Part shown: positions 17,208-26,208 of the stretch, one piece after another
Layout: each line of letters begins with the position of its first letter
How positions within the stretch are numbered: position 1 is the first letter of the stretch
NCBI GenBank assembly: GCA_036675505.1
Contig: JAKFEW010000009.1
Coordinates: 56,593 to 120,592, forward strand
Direction: 5' to 3'
DNA: 64,000 bases
Origin: JAKFEW01 sp036675505
GTDB lineage: Bacteria > Cyanobacteriota > Sericytochromatia > S15B-MN24 > JAQBPE01
Program-made: the position numbers and the translations under genes
The notes under the pieces: generated by a model
Database searches by the model: none
Told to the model about the DNA's origin: nothing
The model's input: the letters and a program-made list of their open reading frames with translations, nothing else

Positions 17208-20200
17208 ACATCTCCGAGCCTTTCATCCGGCGCCCGGTCGCGACCACGCTGCTCGCGATCGCCCTCGTCCTTTTCGGCGTGCTCGGCTACCTCCGGCTGC
17301 CGGTCTCCAACCTGCCCAACGTGGACTTCCCGACCCTGCAGGTCTCGGCCAACCTGGCGGGCGCGAGCCCCGAGACCATGGCCTCTTCGGTCGCGGCACC
17401 CCTCGAGCGGCAGTTCACCACGATCGCCGGCCTCGACTCGATGAGCTCGTCGAGCTCGCTCGGGCAGACCCAGATCACGCTCCAGTTCAGCCTCGAGCGC
17501 GACCTCGACGCGGCGGCCCAGGACGTGCAGGCGGCCATCTCCGCGGCCGGCCGCCAGCTGCCGACGGGCATGACCGCGCCGCCGACCTTCCGCAAGGTCA
17601 ACCCGGCGGACCAGCCGATCGTGATCCTGGCCGTCTCCTCGGCCACGATGCCGCTGTCCCAGGTGAACGAGTACGCCGAGACGCTGATGGCGCAGAAGCT
17701 CTCCACCATCAACGGCGTCAGCCAGATCAACGTCTGGGGCGCCCAGAAGTACGCCGTCCGCGCCCAGATGGACCCCGCGTTGCTGGCCTCGCGCGGCATC
17801 GGGCTCGAGGAGATCGAACAGGCCATCCGGCGCGGCAACACCAACGCGCCGGCCGGCACGCTGCACGGGCCCTACCAGGCCTACGACGTGCAGGCGCGGG
17901 GCCAGCTGCTGCGCGCGGACGAGTACCGCCGGCTGGTGGTGTCCTACCGCAACGGCGTGCCCGTGCGGCTCGGCGAGCTCGGCCGCGTGTTGGACGCCGT
18001 GGAGAACACGCGCAGCGCCGCCTCGTTCAACGGCGTGCGGGGCGTGTTGCTCGGCGTCCAGCGCCAGCCGGGCTCCAACGCGATCGACGTGGTCGACGGC
18101 GTGCGCGCCCAGCTGCCCGAGCTGCAACGCGCGCTCCCCGCTTCCGTGAAGCTGGACGTCCTCTACGACCGCAGCCTGTCGATCCGCGAAAGCGTCAACG
18201 ACGTGCAGTTCACGCTCGTGCTCACCATGGCGCTGGTCGTGCTCGTGATCTTCCTCTTCCTACGCAACCTGTCGGCCACCTTGATCCCCAGCCTCGCGCT
18301 GCCCACCTCGATCGTGGCGACCTTCGCGCTGATGAGCTTCCTGGGCTTCACGATCAACAACCTGTCGTTGATGGCCCTCACGCTCGCCACGGGCTTCGTC
18401 GTCGACGACGCGATCGTCATGCTCGAGAACATCGTGCGCCACCTGGAGATGGGCAAGACCCGCATGCAGGCCGCGCTCGAGGGTGCGCGGGAGATCTCCT
18501 TCACGATCGTCGCGATGACCGTGTCGCTGGTGGCCGTTTTCATCCCGGTCCTGTTCATGGGCGGCGTGGTGGGCCGGCTCTTCAACGAGTTCGCGATCAC
18601 GATTTCGGCCGCGATCCTGATTTCGGGCCTCGTCTCGCTGACGCTCACGCCCATGATGGGCGCGCGCTTCTTGCGCCATGGGCAGGAGCAGGGCCGCTTC
18701 TACCGGGTGATCGAGCGCGGCTTCAAGGCAATGATGCACCTCTACGAGATCACGCTGCGCGACGTGCTCGCCTGGCGCCGGACGGCGCTCGTGGGCTTCG
18801 CGGCGCTGGCCGTGCTCTCGGGCTGGCTGTTCACGGTGGTGCCGAAGGGCTTCTTGCCCACCGAGGACGTCGGGCAGATCATGATCAGCACGCAGGCCCA
18901 GCAGGGCGTGTCGTTCGAGGAGATGGTGCGGCACCAGGCGGTGGCGGCGGCGGTCGTGGCGAAGGATCCGGACGTGGCCGGCTTCATGTCGAACGTGACG
19001 GCGGGCGGCGGCTACCGCGGCGGCGGCACCTCAGGCATGATGTTCGTGAGCCTCAAGCCGCACCATGCGCGCCACGCGTCGGCCGACGCGATCCTGCGTC
19101 GGCTGCGCGGCCCGCTCACGAACATCCCCGGCATCCGCGCCTTCTTGACCATCCCGCCGTCGATCCGGATCGGCGGCCTGAACACCCGCAGCGGCTACCA
19201 GGTGGCCGTCCAGGGCACCGACATCGCGGCCATCACGGCCGGCGCCCAGGCGCTCGAGGCCCGCATGAACAACATCCGCGGCCTGGTCGGCGTGAACTCG
19301 AACCTCGAGAACCGCGCGCCGCAAGTGGTGGTGGAGATCGACCGTGACGCGGCCGCGACGGCGGGCGTGAGCGCGGACGCGATCATCGCGACGCTGGGCT
19401 CGGCCTACGGCGCGCGCCAGGTCTCCCAGATTTTCACCCCCACGAACGACTACCAGGTGATCCTGGAGGTGCTGCCCGAGTACCAGACCAGCCCGCAGGC
19501 GCTGCAGACGCTCTACGTGCGGTCGGGCACGGGCAGCATGGTGCCGCTCGCCGCCGTCACCCAGATGAAGGAAGGCGTGGGGCCGGTGACCGTGAACCAC
19601 CTCGGCCAGCTGCCCGCCGTGACGCTCTCGTTCAACCTCGCGCCGGGGGTCTCGCTCGGCGATGCCACCGGCCGGATCCAGGCCGCCGCCGCCGACGTGC
19701 TGCCGGACGGCGTGACGGCGTCGTTCCAGGGCTCGGCGCAGGTCTTCCAGGAGTCGACCAAGAACATGGGCGTGTTGCTCGCGCTCGCGATCCTGGTGAT
19801 CTACCTGGTGCTCGGCATCCTCTACGAGAGCTTCGTCCACCCGCTCACCGTGCTCGCGGGCCTGCCCTCGGCGGGCTTCGGCGCGCTCTTCACGCTCATG
19901 CTCGTCAACCGCGAGCTCGACATCTACGGCTTCGTGGGGCTGATCATGCTGATCGGCATCGTGAAGAAGAACGCGATCATCTTGATCGACTTCGCGATCG
20001 AGGCGGAGAAGGACGGGAAACGGCCGGAGGATGCGATTTACGAGGCGTGCCTGGTGCGCTTCCGGCCGATCATGATGACGACGGCCGCCGCGCTGATGGG
20101 CACGCTGCCGCTCGCGCTCGGCTGGGGCGCCGGCGGTGAGGCGCGGCAGTCGCTGGGCCTGGCGGTCGTGGGCGGGTTGCTGGTTTCGCAAATGTTGACG

Positions 20201-20290
20201 CTGTACATCACGCCGGTGGTGTACCTGTTCGTGGACAGCTGGCGAGGAGCGACGGCCAGGGAGGCAACGGCCGCCAGCGCGACTCGCTGA
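17204..20290 (+). CDS. RND-family inner-membrane efflux transporter
   Basis: A 1028-residue proton-driven exporter of the HAE1/hydrophobe type, nearest to MdtB/MdtC. It starts with 'FIRRPVATTLLAIALV' and has the two-fold repeat of twelve membrane helices and two large periplasmic loops. The proton-relay aspartates are in 'GFVVDDAIVMLEN' (helix 4). 'PTEDVGQIMIS' begins the second periplasmic loop. The start is GTG, overlapping the adaptor's stop (GTGA). As the only RND gene here it probably works as a homotrimer. The substrate is unknown; drugs, bile-like compounds or lipids are all possible. Confidence 0.94.
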   Translation: MNISEPFIRRPVATTLLAIALVLFGVLGYLRLPVSNLPNVDFPTLQVSANLAGASPETMASSVAAPLERQFTTIAGLDSMSSSSSLGQTQITLQFSLERDLDAAAQDVQAAISAAGRQLPTGMTAPPTFRKVNPADQPIVILAVSSATMPLSQVNEYAETLMAQKLSTINGVSQINVWGAQKYAVRAQMDPALLASRGIGLEEIEQAIRRGNTNAPAGTLHGPYQAYDVQARGQLLRADEYRRLVVSYRNGVPVRLGELGRVLDAVENTRSAASFNGVRGVLLGVQRQPGSNAIDVVDGVRAQLPELQRALPASVKLDVLYDRSLSIRESVNDVQFTLVLTMALVVLVIFLFLRNLSATLIPSLALPTSIVATFALMSFLGFTINNLSLMALTLATGFVVDDAIVMLENIVRHLEMGKTRMQAALEGAREISFTIVAMTVSLVAVFIPVLFMGGVVGRLFNEFAITISAAILISGLVSLTLTPMMGARFLRHGQEQGRFYRVIERGFKAMMHLYEITLRDVLAWRRTALVGFAALAVLSGWLFTVVPKGFLPTEDVGQIMISTQAQQGVSFEEMVRHQAVAAAVVAKDPDVAGFMSNVTAGGGYRGGGTSGMMFVSLKPHHARHASADAILRRLRGPLTNIPGIRAFLTIPPSIRIGGLNTRSGYQVAVQGTDIAAITAGAQALEARMNNIRGLVGVNSNLENRAPQVVVEIDRDAAATAGVSADAIIATLGSAYGARQVSQIFTPTNDYQVILEVLPEYQTSPQALQTLYVRSGTGSMVPLAAVTQMKEGVGPVTVNHLGQLPAVTLSFNLAPGVSLGDATGRIQAAAADVLPDGVTASFQGSAQVFQESTKNMGVLLALAILVIYLVLGILYESFVHPLTVLAGLPSAGFGALFTLMLVNRELDIYGFVGLIMLIGIVKKNAIILIDFAIEAEKDGKRPEDAIYEACLVRFRPIMMTTAAALMGTLPLALGWGAGGEARQSLGLAVVGGLLVSQMLTLYITPVVYLFVDSWRGATAREATAASATR

Positions 20291-20326
20291 AAGCTTGCTC
20301 GTTGGGTATATGACAAGTTGATGATG

Positions 20327-20347
20327 CGATGACCGTTCTGGTCATCG
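20327..20347 (+). promoter_or_regulatory. Perfect 8-bp hairpin upstream of the LOV kinase
   Basis: CGATGACC (20327-20334) and GGTCATCG (20340-20347) are perfect inverted repeats around a 5-base loop. They lie 24 bases before the preferred start of the LOV kinase and 16 bases after a GGGTATATG element at 20304-20312. It has no T tract, so it is not a standard terminator for the RND gene. It could be an operator or a 5'-leader hairpin. Confidence 0.4.
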
Positions 20348-20371
20348 ATGGCTCCCCTGTCGAGGCGTCAC

Positions 20372-21655
20372 ATGACATCAGCGCATACCGACCCGCTTTC
20401 CCAGGCCGCGCCCATCACCTCGCACGACGGCCTTCAGGCCGTCGTGCCGCCCGCCGCGCTCAATTGGGTCGAGCGCCTGGTGGACGGCGAGGACAGCGTG
20501 CGCCTGCGCGACCGGGCGATGGCCGCGAGCACCATCGGCATCGTGATCACCGACCACCGCCACCCGGACCGCCCGATCACCTACGTGAACCCGGCCTTCG
20601 AGCTCATGACGGGCTACCCGGCCGCGGAAGTGGTGGGCCGCAACTGCCGCTTCCTGCAGGCCTCCGACGGCGAGCAGCCGGGCATCCACGTGATCCGCGA
20701 GGCCCTGCGCGCGGGCCGTGAAGGACACGCCGAGGTGCGGAACTACCGGCGCGACGGCACGCTGTTCTGGAACGAGCTCTTCGTCGCGCCGATCCGCGAC
20801 GCGAACGGCGAGGTCACGCACTACATCGGCGTCCAGCACGACATCACGGCGCGCAAGCATGCCGCGGACGAGGCCCGCCGCCATGCCGGCCAGCTCGAAG
20901 AAGCCCTCCAGCGCCTGCACGCGCTGGATCGCCTGCGCAGCAATTTCTTCGGCCTGGTCTCGCACGAGCTGCGCACGCCGCTCTCGTCGATCGTCGGCTT
21001 CGCCGAGTTCCTCGAGGACGACGTCGCGGGCGGGCTCAGCGAGCAGCAGCGCGCCTTCGTCTCGGAGATCCAGGCCGGCGCCCGGCGCCTGACCGGCCTG
21101 GTCGACGACCTGCTCGACTTCGCGCGCCTGGAGGCCGGCACGTTCAGGCTGATCCCGTGTGAAGGCGACCTGAGCGTGAAGCTTCGCGAGGTGGTGGGCA
21201 GCCTGGCGCCTCAGGCGAGCAAGAAGCGCATCTCCCTCATCCTCGAGCTGCCGGAAGAGCCGGTCTTCATCTGTGCCGACCACCCGCGGATCGGCCAGGT
21301 GATCATCAACCTGGTCCACAACGCGATCAAGTTCACGCCGGCAGAAGGCCGCGTCACGGTCACCATGGCCTGCGATGACCGCCATGTGCGGGTGATGGTG
21401 GCCGATACCGGCATCGGCATCGCCGCCCAGCATCAGATGCGCCTCTTCGACAAGTTCTACCAGGTCGAGCCCACCACCACGCGCGTCCAGGGCGGCGCAG
21501 GCCTCGGGCTCTCGATCGCCAAGGCGCTGATCGAGGCCCACGGCGGCGCGATCGACCTCGACAGCGCGCCAGGCAGCGGCGCCTGCTTCTGGCTCACGCT
21601 GCCGCGCGCCGGCATCGACCCGGAGCGCGCGGCGGCCTGGGACGAGGCTCAGTAG
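20372..21655 (+). CDS. LOV-domain (blue-light) sensor histidine kinase
   Basis: A 427-residue soluble kinase. Residues about 45-165 are a PAS domain with the full LOV signature. 'GRNCRFLQ' holds the flavin-adduct cysteine (Cys92). The FMN-contacting Asn and Gln positions are kept in 'RNYRRDGTLFWNEL' and 'GVQHDIT'. A short coiled coil leads to a HisKA domain with H-box 'SHELRTP' (His198) and a HATPase domain with the N-box 'NLVHNAIKF', 'DTGIGI' and 'GGAGLGLSIAK'. Known LOV kinases form a Cys-FMN adduct in blue light and change autophosphorylation. ATG 20372 is preferred because GAGGCG lies 4 bases upstream; an in-frame ATG at 20348 has no SD. No response regulator is adjacent, so it is an orphan. 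Confidence 0.92.
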   Translation: MTSAHTDPLSQAAPITSHDGLQAVVPPAALNWVERLVDGEDSVRLRDRAMAASTIGIVITDHRHPDRPITYVNPAFELMTGYPAAEVVGRNCRFLQASDGEQPGIHVIREALRAGREGHAEVRNYRRDGTLFWNELFVAPIRDANGEVTHYIGVQHDITARKHAADEARRHAGQLEEALQRLHALDRLRSNFFGLVSHELRTPLSSIVGFAEFLEDDVAGGLSEQQRAFVSEIQAGARRLTGLVDDLLDFARLEAGTFRLIPCEGDLSVKLREVVGSLAPQASKKRISLILELPEEPVFICADHPRIGQVIINLVHNAIKFTPAEGRVTVTMACDDRHVRVMVADTGIGIAAQHQMRLFDKFYQVEPTTTRVQGGAGLGLSIAKALIEAHGGAIDLDSAPGSGACFWLTLPRAGIDPERAAAWDEAQ

Positions 21656-21667
21656 CGGCGAGCAGGC

Positions 21668-22132
21668 TCAATAGAGGCGATCGTAGCGGTTGTAGCCCTT
21701 CGGGTAGGAGCTGGTGTCCATCTTGAGCACCAGCGTCTCGTGCGGCGCGAGCGCGGCCTCGACCATCCCGCCGAGCACCTTGAGCTTGCGGCCCGTGAAG
21801 GCGTCCTTCAGGTCGGAATAGTCCTGGAACTTGCTCTCGCGCAGCTGCACGACCTCCGTGACCGGGCGGTCGGTCGGGTTCGCGAGCACCACCACCGTCT
21901 GGCGCACGGAGTTCGTGCGCCGCAAGAAGGCGAAGAGCGAGGTGGAATGCAGCCTTCGAAAATCGCCGTTACGCAGGGCCGGCTCGGCCTTGCGCAGCGC
22001 TGGCAGCCGGCGGTGGAAGGCGAGCGTGGCATTCGCCGGCGTCGCGAGGTCCCAACGCGAGTTGAAAGCCGGATCGATCGCGTGGTAGTCCCAGGCGTTG
22101 TACTTGTGGTTCGTAAACTTCCCCACGAACAA
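21668..22132 (-). pseudogene. 3' remnant of an alpha-amylase-like (GH13) gene
   Basis: Only 154 codons remain. They resemble the end of a GH13 enzyme: the helix 'FHRRLPALRKAEPALRNG', followed by the C-terminal all-beta domain ('VVVLANPTDRPV', 'LAPHETLVLKM'). The catalytic barrel motifs are absent. The reading frame closes with TGA just upstream of 22132, and the only nearby start is a TTG without SD. Functional amylases of this class are about 450-600 residues, so this is a truncated, probably inactive copy. The break lies next to the similarly truncated msrA on the other strand. Assignment to GH13 is moderately sure; the truncation is clear. Confidence 0.6.
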
Positions 22133-22275
22133 ATCCGGGGGCTTTCACCCTGCCCCGAAGGGCGAGTGTTCGAGACGCGTTACGGACGCCTCCAAAAGAA
22201 AAGGGCAAATAGCTGGGGCTCCACGAGGGAGTGCCTTGGCGAGGGCGAGGGGACGAGTGGGCGACGAATCATGGG

Positions 22276-22716
22276 ACCTCCGGCGGGCAGGTCGAGGACC
22301 CGACCTACGAGCAGGTCTGCGGCGGATCTACCGGCCACGCCGAGGTCGTCCAGGTCACGTTCGATCCGGCCGAGCTGGCCTACCGCGACCTGGTGCGGGT
22401 CTTCCTCGCGGTGCATGACCCGACGACCCTGAACCGCCAGGGCGCGGACGTCGGCACGCAGTACCGCTCGGCGATCTTCACCCACTCGGCCGCGCAGGCC
22501 GAGGCGGCGCGCGAGGTGATCGCGGAGGTGGATGCCCAGGGGGTCTACGACGCGCCGATCGTCACCGAGGTCTCGCGTTCCGAGCGGTTCTGGCCGGCCG
22601 AGGGCTACCACCAGGCGTACTTCGCGACCAACCCCCGCCAGCCCTATTGCGCGGCCGTCGTGGCGCCCAAGGTCGCGAAGTTCCGCAAGCAGTTCCTCGA
22701 CAAGCTGAAAGCCTGA
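22276..22716 (+). pseudogene. msrA: msrA missing its 5' end (methionine-S-sulfoxide reductase)
   Basis: Homology to MsrA begins abruptly at 'GGQVEDPTYEQVCGGSTG' and runs to the normal C-terminus ('GTQYRSAIF', 'FWPAEGYHQAYF', 'QPYC'). The first 35-50 residues of the family are missing, including the essential GCFWC motif with the catalytic cysteine. The open frame does extend back to an ATG at 22231, but those codons do not resemble MsrA and no SD supports them. Without the Cys the product cannot be an active reductase. The breakpoint near 22276 faces that of the amylase-like remnant, about 145 bases away. Confidence 0.75.
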
Positions 22717-22729
22717 TCCCCGACCTGCG

Positions 22730-24217
22730 CTAGCGCCTGGCGGTGGGCTCGTCCAGCAGATCGGCGGTGAGGGCGTTGGCCCGCGCGATCTTGCGGTACG
22801 TCGCGACCGCCGGCGTCGGGATGCGGGCGAGGCCTGCGCCGGGGCGGCGGTCGACGCCGTAGAGGCCGAAGCGCGGGGCGTAGCCCTCGGACCACTCGAA
22901 GTTGTCCATGAGCGTCCAGTGCATGTAGCCGCGCACGTCGAGGCCATCCGCGATCGCCCGCGCCACCTCCTGCACGTGCGCGACCAGGTAGGCCGAGCGC
23001 GCCTGGCCATCCCGATCGTCGATGCCGTTCTCCGTCACCATGAGCGGCACGCGACGGCCGTCCGGCAGCGCGGCGTACTCGTTCGCGAGGCCGAGGGCGC
23101 GCCGGATGCCGGCCGGGTAGATCTCCCAGCCCAGCGCGTTGGTGGGGCTGCCCGGCGTCGCCAGGCGGAAGGCGGGGCCGAAGGTGGCGCAGCGCCAGCG
23201 CGTGTAGTAATTCACGCCGAGGAAATCGACCGAGGAGCGCGCGGCCGGGTGGTTGCCCCAGACGCCGCGCACGCCGGGGTACCAGAACCGCAGCTCGCCG
23301 GTGGTGACGGCGCGCAGGAAGGACCGGTTGAAGACGTCGTCGCTGAACCCGGCCTGGGCCCGGTCGAGCGGGCTCGCGTCCCAGTAGGGGTCGTAGAGCG
23401 CGATGTGCTGGGCGACGCCCACCGCGGCGGCGGTGCCGTCGCCATCGGCGTCACGGCGGTCGTGGGCGTGCAGGGCATGGTACGCCTCGGCGTGGCCCCT
23501 GGCGAGGTTGGCCTGCACGCGCAGCGAGGCCTGCGGGTCGCGCACCTTCGGCGGCCAGGCGCCCGCGTGGTAGGCCATGTAGCCATAGACGTTCGGCTCG
23601 TTGATCGTGATCCAGGTATCGACTTCAGCGCCGTACTCGCGGCCCACGAAGGCGGCGAAGCGGCCGAAATCGGCGATCGCCCGCGCGTCGTCCCAGCCGC
23701 CGCGCGCCGCGAGCCAGGCGGGGTTCGTGAAGTGATGCAGGGTCACGAGCGGGCGCAGGCCACGCCGGCGCATGGCCTGGAAGACGGCGTGGTAATGCGC
23801 CACGGCGGCCCAATCCCAACGTCCGCGCGTGGGCTCGAGGCGGCTCCATTCGAGCGAGAGGCGGTGGGCGTTGTGGCCCATGTCCTGCGCCAGCGCCAGG
23901 TCCTCGTCGAAGCGGTCGTAGTGGCCCACGCCCACCGCGGAGGTGTCGCCCTGTTTCACGTTGCCGGGCTGGGCCTCGAAAGCCTTCCAGTCGTTGTCGA
24001 GCCCGCCCTCCACCTGGTGCGCGGCCGTGGCGGCGCCCCACAGGAAGCCCGCCGGGAACGCGACAGTGCCCGCGGCCCGCATGGCGGGTCGGACGTCCGC
24101 GCCGGGGCTCGCGGGCGGCGCGGCGGCCGCGGCGGCGCAGGCGAGCGTGACGAGCGCGCCGGCGGCGGTGGCCAAGGCGGCGCGACCGAGGCGAAAGAGG
24201 CGGCGGGTAGCGGGCAT
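22730..24217 (-). CDS. Secreted GH1 beta-glucosidase-type glycoside hydrolase
   Basis: A 495-residue family 1 glycosidase with an Arg-rich N-terminus and a long hydrophobic signal ending in a poly-Ala stretch, so it is probably exported. The family signature 'FLWGAATAAHQVEG' is at 58-71. The acid/base is Glu207 in 'TINEPNVYGY' and the nucleophile is Glu396 in 'VTENGID'. 'GVNYYTR' and 'WTLMDNFEWSEGYAPRFGLY' complete the fold. It should release glucose or related sugars from beta-linked oligosaccharides in the periplasm or outside. A second GH1 gene lies at 30221 on the other strand. The two are paralogues. Confidence 0.92.
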   Translation of the reverse strand: MPATRRLFRLGRAALATAAGALVTLACAAAAAAPPASPGADVRPAMRAAGTVAFPAGFLWGAATAAHQVEGGLDNDWKAFEAQPGNVKQGDTSAVGVGHYDRFDEDLALAQDMGHNAHRLSLEWSRLEPTRGRWDWAAVAHYHAVFQAMRRRGLRPLVTLHHFTNPAWLAARGGWDDARAIADFGRFAAFVGREYGAEVDTWITINEPNVYGYMAYHAGAWPPKVRDPQASLRVQANLARGHAEAYHALHAHDRRDADGDGTAAAVGVAQHIALYDPYWDASPLDRAQAGFSDDVFNRSFLRAVTTGELRFWYPGVRGVWGNHPAARSSVDFLGVNYYTRWRCATFGPAFRLATPGSPTNALGWEIYPAGIRRALGLANEYAALPDGRRVPLMVTENGIDDRDGQARSAYLVAHVQEVARAIADGLDVRGYMHWTLMDNFEWSEGYAPRFGLYGVDRRPGAGLARIPTPAVATYRKIARANALTADLLDEPTARR

Positions 24218-24322
24218 GCGGAGCTCCGGCGAGTCGGGGATGGCTGTTCAGGCCATACCCGCCGCGGGGAGCGCCGAAAAGGCGCGCCTGCCCGCCGCCT
24301 CCGCCTCATGCCTCACGCAGCG

Positions 24323-24520
24323 TCAATAGTACTCGTTGGTGTTCTCGCGCCGCTCCCGCTCGCGGTTGGCCTTCTCCTGCAGCGCCCGCTGGTCGTCTTG
24401 CTTCACGTTCGCCTCGGTCCCCGCATGGGTCTGCCGGGAGTCCGAGTGCCTGCGGAGATCCGGCGGGACGCTGCCGCCCTTGGCCGTGGATTCCCGCTCG
24501 TAACGTTCTTTCCGGTCCAT
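24323..24520 (-). CDS. Small hydrophilic protein of unknown function
   Basis: A 65-residue, highly charged protein (many Lys, Arg, Glu, Gln) with an aromatic tail Asn-Glu-Tyr-Tyr. It has no membrane segment or known domain and is predicted to be disordered or helical. The ATG at 24520 is chosen because GGAGG lies 6 bases upstream. Two ATGs further upstream, in frame, have no SD. It belongs to a set of very small proteins around 24-32 kb that have good ribosome binding sites but no recognisable function. Confidence 0.6.
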   Translation of the reverse strand: MDRKERYERESTAKGGSVPPDLRRHSDSRQTHAGTEANVKQDDQRALQEKANRERERRENTNEYY

Positions 24521-24616
24521 GATCGCCTCCATCGTCGTCGCATGCCCGCTTGTCACGGGCCTTCCACGATCTTGAGCCCCGCGGACGCGCCTTGCAACGC
24601 CGGGTCGGGCGGCTGG

Positions 24617-25534
24617 CTACAGCTCGCGGGCCAGGTCGCCGGCCGCGTCGCCCACCAGGAACGCATGGATCTCGACACCCCGCTGGGTGTACGGGATCCG
24701 GCGCAGCCGGGGCATCTCCTCCGCCCAGTAGGCCACCAGGCTCCGCACGTGGGGGTCCAGGCCGTGGTCCACCTGTCGCAGCAGGGCCCCCTGGAGCGCG
24801 TGGGTCTGCTCGTGGGCGATCGTGTTCACCACCTCATACAGCGGCGCGCCGAGCAGCCGGGACGACATCGCCATCACCCCGTACCGCGGGTAATACACGC
24901 CGAGCACGGCCCCCCGCATCTGCGGCACGTACGCGAGCGGCGCGGGGTCGAAGTCCCAATAGGTGCCCATCAGCGCCGAGAGCCGGTCGTAGAGAACGTT
25001 CAGGATCTCGAGGTTGGCCTCGCGGGCGGCATCGTCGGTCCGCCATGACTCGCCCCGCACCACGGGCTGCCAGCGCCGGGCGGCGTAGGCGAAGAGCGGC
25101 TCGCGCGCGATCGCCCGCAGGAACGCCGCGGTCTGCGGCCCCCAGACCCAGTCGAGCAGCGCGACGAAGTCCCGCGAGTCGCGCGGCCGCTGGCCCGGCG
25201 TCCAACCGGTGAAACGCGGCGGCGGGTCGGTTTGGCGCCCGATCGGCGGCAACAGCTTGCGCTCGCCCGGGTCGAGCGGCGACGGGCGGGGGTTCACGGA
25301 CCCGGGGGCGATCGGCGGCGGGATCCAGCCCGGCGGCGCGCTCGGCGGCTCGCCGAACTCGACGGCCGGGGCGATGGTGCCCTGTCGCGGGGATGGGCCG
25401 CCGGCCTCGGCCAGCAGTTCATCTTTCCAGCCGGAAGGCATCGTCGCGGCCACCTGGCCCGTGGGAAGCGGGCCGGTGTCGGCGGCGGCGGCGGCGATGG
25501 CCGCCCAGGTGCCGGCGTCGAGTTCGAAATCCAT
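24617..25534 (-). CDS. Predicted zinc metallopeptidase-like protein (HExxH), unknown family
   Basis: A 305-residue protein with no signal peptide. Residues 40-120 are Pro/Gly-rich and probably disordered. The C-terminal half is compact and contains 'NTIAHEQTHALQGALL', an HExxH zinc motif (His241, Glu242, His245) within a helix as in zincins. A later Glu288 in 'QRGVEIHAF' is a candidate third ligand, which would make it gluzincin-like. I do not recognise the family. A peptidase role is therefore inferred from the motif alone. The gene stands alone; a stop-to-start gap of about 100 bases separates it from the small gene at 24323. Confidence 0.65.
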   Translation of the reverse strand: MDFELDAGTWAAIAAAAADTGPLPTGQVAATMPSGWKDELLAEAGGPSPRQGTIAPAVEFGEPPSAPPGWIPPPIAPGSVNPRPSPLDPGERKLLPPIGRQTDPPPRFTGWTPGQRPRDSRDFVALLDWVWGPQTAAFLRAIAREPLFAYAARRWQPVVRGESWRTDDAAREANLEILNVLYDRLSALMGTYWDFDPAPLAYVPQMRGAVLGVYYPRYGVMAMSSRLLGAPLYEVVNTIAHEQTHALQGALLRQVDHGLDPHVRSLVAYWAEEMPRLRRIPYTQRGVEIHAFLVGDAAGDLAREL

Positions 25535-25593
25535 CCGGGTCTCCGCTCCGTCCTGGATTCCTTGTACCCGCCGGCCGGCGTTCAGGCGGGCGT

Positions 25594-26034
25594 TCAGGCC
25601 GGCGAGGGCACCGTCGCGGGGGCCAGCGTCATGCCGAGCTGGGTGAACACGCCGAGCATATCCATCGCCTGCCAGCGCTCGGCGATCAGGCCGTCGGCGT
25701 AGCGCATGAGCGTGATGCCCTCGCCCCGCACGGTGAGGCCCGTCGGCGGCACCCCCATGAAATCGCCGCGATGCGTGCCGGTCCAGCGGAACCTCACGGC
25801 TGCCGTGTCGCCTTCGACGACGACGTTCTCGAGCGTCAGCTCGAAATCCGGGAAGGCGGCCCAGAGGGCCTGGTAAAGGCCGGTGAGACCATCGCGGTTC
25901 GCCGGCATGTCCGGCGGGAACCCATGCAAGCGGACGTCGGGCGCGTAGGAAGCCAGGTACCGGTCGCGCGTGGCAGGGTCGTTCAGGTGCGCCACGTTCA
26001 GCTGCACAGCCGACTTCAGCTCTTTCGCGGTCAT
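25594..26034 (-). CDS. SnoaL-like / NTF2-fold protein
   Basis: A 146-residue protein with the SnoaL-like polyketide-cyclase (NTF2) fold. It shows the typical blocks 'YLASYAPDVRLHG', 'LWAAFPDFELTLENVVVEGD' and 'VRFRWTGTHRGDFMGVPPTG'. Such proteins bind small hydrophobic substrates as isomerases, cyclases or hydrolases, but many are of unknown role. ATG 26034 has GAGGAG 8 bases upstream; the long upstream extension of the frame is not coding. A related domain forms the C-terminus of the cupin fusion at 37571. A short A+T-rich stretch (26078-26103) upstream is a likely promoter zone. Confidence 0.78.
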   Translation of the reverse strand: MTAKELKSAVQLNVAHLNDPATRDRYLASYAPDVRLHGFPPDMPANRDGLTGLYQALWAAFPDFELTLENVVVEGDTAAVRFRWTGTHRGDFMGVPPTGLTVRGEGITLMRYADGLIAERWQAMDMLGVFTQLGMTLAPATVPSPA

Positions 26035-26208
26035 CGCATCACTCCTCGCCCCGGGCGCTGTACACGCCATCGAACAGCATTTACCAACATAACACAATAT
26101 GGTGAGGCGATCCGCGAGCCCTTCTCGGCAGGTGTCCTCAGCCCATCGCCGCGCTACGATCCGATCCGGGAGGCGGCCCGGTGGCCGCCCAGATAGGAGG
26201 CGCACACC

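Noticed and set aside
22133..22275. Possible tRNA or small RNA in the gap between the amylase remnant and msrA (a TTCGA-containing stretch)
   Set aside because: No cloverleaf could be formed, and no matching acceptor and anticodon arms are present.
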